Shown here piece by piece: positions 13,934 to 15,361 of a stretch of 15,361 bases of DNA. Origin of the DNA: Paracoccaceae bacterium (lineage in GTDB: Bacteria > Pseudomonadota > Alphaproteobacteria > Rhodobacterales > Rhodobacteraceae); contig JALQTL010000403.1 in NCBI GenBank assembly GCA_023260935.1, forward strand, positions 1-15,361. The letters are read 5' to 3'. The notes below the pieces were generated by a model that saw only the letters and a list, made by a program, of their open reading frames with translations, did no database searches and was not told the DNA's origin. The position numbers and the translations under genes were made by a program. Every line of letters starts with the position of its first letter. Position 1 is the stretch's first letter.

Positions 13934-13973
13934 CTTGATCCCTCCCTGCGGGATATCGGCCTTTCGTGGCCGG

Positions 13974-15074
13974 TCATTGTTGTTGCGACAGATAGGCAAG
14001 GCCGCCGATCACAAGGGCTGCAAGGATGACCGCAAAGGCGATCTTCCACGCGGAATAGGGACGTTCCCCCTGCACCTTGCCGGTCTGCCCGTTCACGATG
14101 AAGCGGAATGTCCTACCGTTGTATTTGTAGGCCGCCATCCAGATCGGCAAGAGGATGTGCTTGAATGTTTCGGCCGAATGATCGGTATCGATCCGGTTCA
14201 CCCGCTGTTCATCGCCGCCAATATCGCGGCGGACATCCAGTTCGATCTGTGCCGCCATGATTTGCCGGGCAATCTGATGGCCATCGGCAAGCCCTACGGT
14301 ATAGCCTTCGGCCGTGAAGCCGGCCAGGTAATCGGCATCAAAGGGTTTCAGCGCGCCCAGATCCCAAGGGGCGAGGCCATCGGTATATCGGCGGGGCAGG
14401 GACTCGCTGGCCAGCACCAGAATATCGTCAAACCGGCGGCTGACCCAGCCCGCAGCGGAATACCAGCGCGTCTTGCGCACCTGTTCCTGCCGTTGTTCGT
14501 TGCGGCCGTTCACGTTCACAACCACAGTGCGGGTTTCGTAATAATATTCGCCCCTTTCACCGGTATACCGGCTGCGGGTCGCGGCGTCGAAGGTCCAAAA
14601 GGGCACATAAAGCCCCGAAAGCGCCCGCCCTTTGCGGGCATATTCCACAAGGCCGCCGGGGGCGAACCACAGGTTGCCCAGCCAAGCCACCATTGCCTCG
14701 CGCCCCGCGCGTTCGTCGATCGCAAAAGGAATCAGCGCCTGCGGCTTGATCAGGCGTTGCGTGCCCGTGCCAATGGCCACGGGCGTGGCACAAAAGGGGC
14801 ATTCGGTGGCATGTGTGGCGCCCTGAAATTCCACCTGCGCCCCGCAGGAAGGACAAGGAGAGATGCGCACCTCATGCGTATCGGCCGGGGCAAGCCCGCG
14901 CGCCAGAGCCGCCGACAGATCAAGTTCGCGCAACGGAGAGATGCGGGCCTCGGGCGCCTCTGGCAAGGGCTGGACATGGCCGCAGTGATCGCACTTCAGC
15001 GCGGCATCGCCGGGCGAAAAGCGCAGGTCGGCGCCGCAACTCTCGCAGGGCCAGCGGTGTTCGTCAGGGGGCAT
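13974..15074 (-). CDS. Tandem zinc-ribbon protein with C-terminal membrane anchor (YdjG-like)
   Basis: A 366-residue protein whose two CxxC pairs at C10/C13-C28/C31 and two at C74/C77-C92/C95 form two zinc ribbons. Databases often label such proteins TFIIB-type zinc ribbon or, misleadingly, primosomal protein N'/helicase; no helicase motif is present. The middle region has GLYVPFWTFDAATRSRYTG (about 153-171), LAPWDLGALKPFDADYLAGF and ILLPIWMAAYKYNGRTFRFI followed by VNGQTGKVQGERP. A single hydrophobic helix (about 343-361) ends the protein, so the ribbons probably face the cytoplasm. The layout matches Bacillus YdjG, which works with the SPFH protein YdjI and a PspA homologue. An SPFH/GYF-like tail lies just upstream here, which supports the comparison. 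A role in membrane-stress scaffolding is inference. Confidence 0.82.
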   Translation of the reverse strand: MPPDEHRWPCESCGADLRFSPGDAALKCDHCGHVQPLPEAPEARISPLRELDLSAALARGLAPADTHEVRISPCPSCGAQVEFQGATHATECPFCATPVAIGTGTQRLIKPQALIPFAIDERAGREAMVAWLGNLWFAPGGLVEYARKGRALSGLYVPFWTFDAATRSRYTGERGEYYYETRTVVVNVNGRNEQRQEQVRKTRWYSAAGWVSRRFDDILVLASESLPRRYTDGLAPWDLGALKPFDADYLAGFTAEGYTVGLADGHQIARQIMAAQIELDVRRDIGGDEQRVNRIDTDHSAETFKHILLPIWMAAYKYNGRTFRFIVNGQTGKVQGERPYSAWKIAFAVILAALVIGGLAYLSQQQ

Positions 15075-15157
15075 GGGGCTTTCCGGTCTGCCTTGTCGGG
15101 TTTCGCCGTCGCGTCAAAGGCGCGGGCAGCCCGGAAAGGGGCCACCCGGCACCGGGA

Positions 15158-15334
15158 TCAGCCGCCCGGCGGCGGTGGCGGTGGAACGGCGTCAAACAGT
15201 TTTTGCAGGGCCGTTTCGGCGGCCATCTTCCAGCCGTCCTGACCGGGCGACCAGACCATGCTGGCCCGCGTCAGCGTGCCGGCGCCGATCATTTGGCGCA
15301 GTGCCGCTTCGTCATTGGCTACGGCTCGTAATAT
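15158..15334 (-). CDS. C-terminal tail of an SPFH/GYF_2-type protein (partial, apparently interrupted)
   Basis: On the minus strand 58 codons end at a TGA (15160-15158). The segment from DEAALRQMIGAGTLTRASMV through WSPGQDGWKMAAETALQKLF looks like a GYF_2 domain, with the typical Leu-Thr-Arg-Ala and Val-Trp-x-Pro-Gly core, followed by a polyproline tail ending GG. In alphaproteobacteria such a tail is usually the end of an SPFH-domain (YdjI-like) protein encoded next to the zinc-ribbon gene. The SPFH part itself is not visible. Reading upstream, the frame meets a TGA at 15337-15335, and family-like sequence ceases near 15312. So the gene is either truly interrupted or the window end is not the native sequence. 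The zinc-ribbon gene follows 83 bases downstream. Confidence 0.55.
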   Translation of the reverse strand: MLRAVANDEAALRQMIGAGTLTRASMVWSPGQDGWKMAAETALQKLFDAVPPPPPPGG

Positions 15335-15361
15335 TCAGCTAACTGGCGATGTTACTGGCAC
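15313..15361. other. Foreign-looking sequence at the window end, breaking the SPFH/GYF frame
   Basis: The last ~49 bases have about 50% G+C against roughly 65% elsewhere. They contain stop codons in all three minus-strand frames (TGA 15337-15335, TAG and TAA in the others) and do not continue the GYF_2-like protein. The change is abrupt after the Asp-Glu codons near 15312. Possible explanations are the end of an insertion element, a genomic rearrangement, or an artefact at a contig end. I recognise no specific element and see no direct repeat, which could not be tested from one side. Confidence 0.4.

Noticed and set aside
13957..13972. Small hairpin CGGCC-TTTCGT-GGCCG between the zinc-ribbon and transglycosylase genes
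   Set aside because: The 5-bp stem has no T-run on either side; not enough to call a terminator.
12932..14029. 365-residue plus-strand open frame antisense to the transglycosylase
   Set aside because: It is the mirror frame of a gene with a signal peptide, catalytic Glu and peptidoglycan-binding domain.
13821..15242. 473-residue plus-strand open frame antisense to the zinc-ribbon and transglycosylase genes
   Set aside because: The minus-strand zinc-ribbon protein has clear motifs and a membrane helix; the plus frame has none.
1..15361. CRISPR array, tRNA/rRNA, toxin-antitoxin or defence genes
   Set aside because: I looked on both strands and saw no regularly spaced repeats, cloverleaf sequences or families of these kinds.

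Overview
The window looks like ordinary chromosome of a high-G+C alphaproteobacterium, most likely Rhodobacterales (Paracoccaceae, Rhodobacter/Tabrizicola-like). The reasons are the strong G/C bias at third codon positions, a methylmalonyl-CoA epimerase overlapping a DUF1467 membrane protein, a short-form PabB overlapping a PabC-like aminotransferase, an AspRS of the type used with tRNA-Asn transamidation, and the long form of PurC. I see no tRNA, rRNA, CRISPR array, phage or complete mobile element.

Layout. Positions 1-1268 (-) hold the N-terminal part of carB, cut by the window edge. Divergent from it, 1453-4112 (+) carries pabB, an overlapping pabC-like gene (together making p-aminobenzoate for folate) and a DMT/EamA transporter. 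The transporter ends tail-to-tail, with overlap, against a minus-strand operon (5263-4079): mce, DUF1467, GNAT acetyltransferase. A stand-alone response regulator (5427-6185, +) diverges from mce and ends exactly against the next minus-strand operon (9226-6186): aspS, DUF1993, RimJ/RimL-type acetyltransferase. Between aspS and a plus-strand Nudix hydrolase (9660-10106) lie about 350 bases that look like a frameshifted gene remnant. A hairpin element with features of a dispersed repeat follows the Nudix gene.

The right third is all minus strand. Read in the direction of transcription it holds the tail of an SPFH/GYF-type protein, a zinc-ribbon membrane protein, an MltB-like lytic transglycosylase lipoprotein, purC with its own good promoter, a PfkB-family sugar kinase with a promoter-embedded palindrome, and dtd overlapping the kinase.

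Most genes are housekeeping: pyrimidine/arginine precursor, folate, purine, propionyl-CoA metabolism, translation and its quality control. The least ordinary parts are: the zinc-ribbon + SPFH pair, which resembles the Bacillus YdjG/YdjI membrane-stress module; the last ~49 bases, where the SPFH reading frame is abruptly broken by lower-G+C sequence (insertion element end or assembly artefact); the decayed fragment at 9303-9647; and the probable repressor site in front of the sugar kinase.
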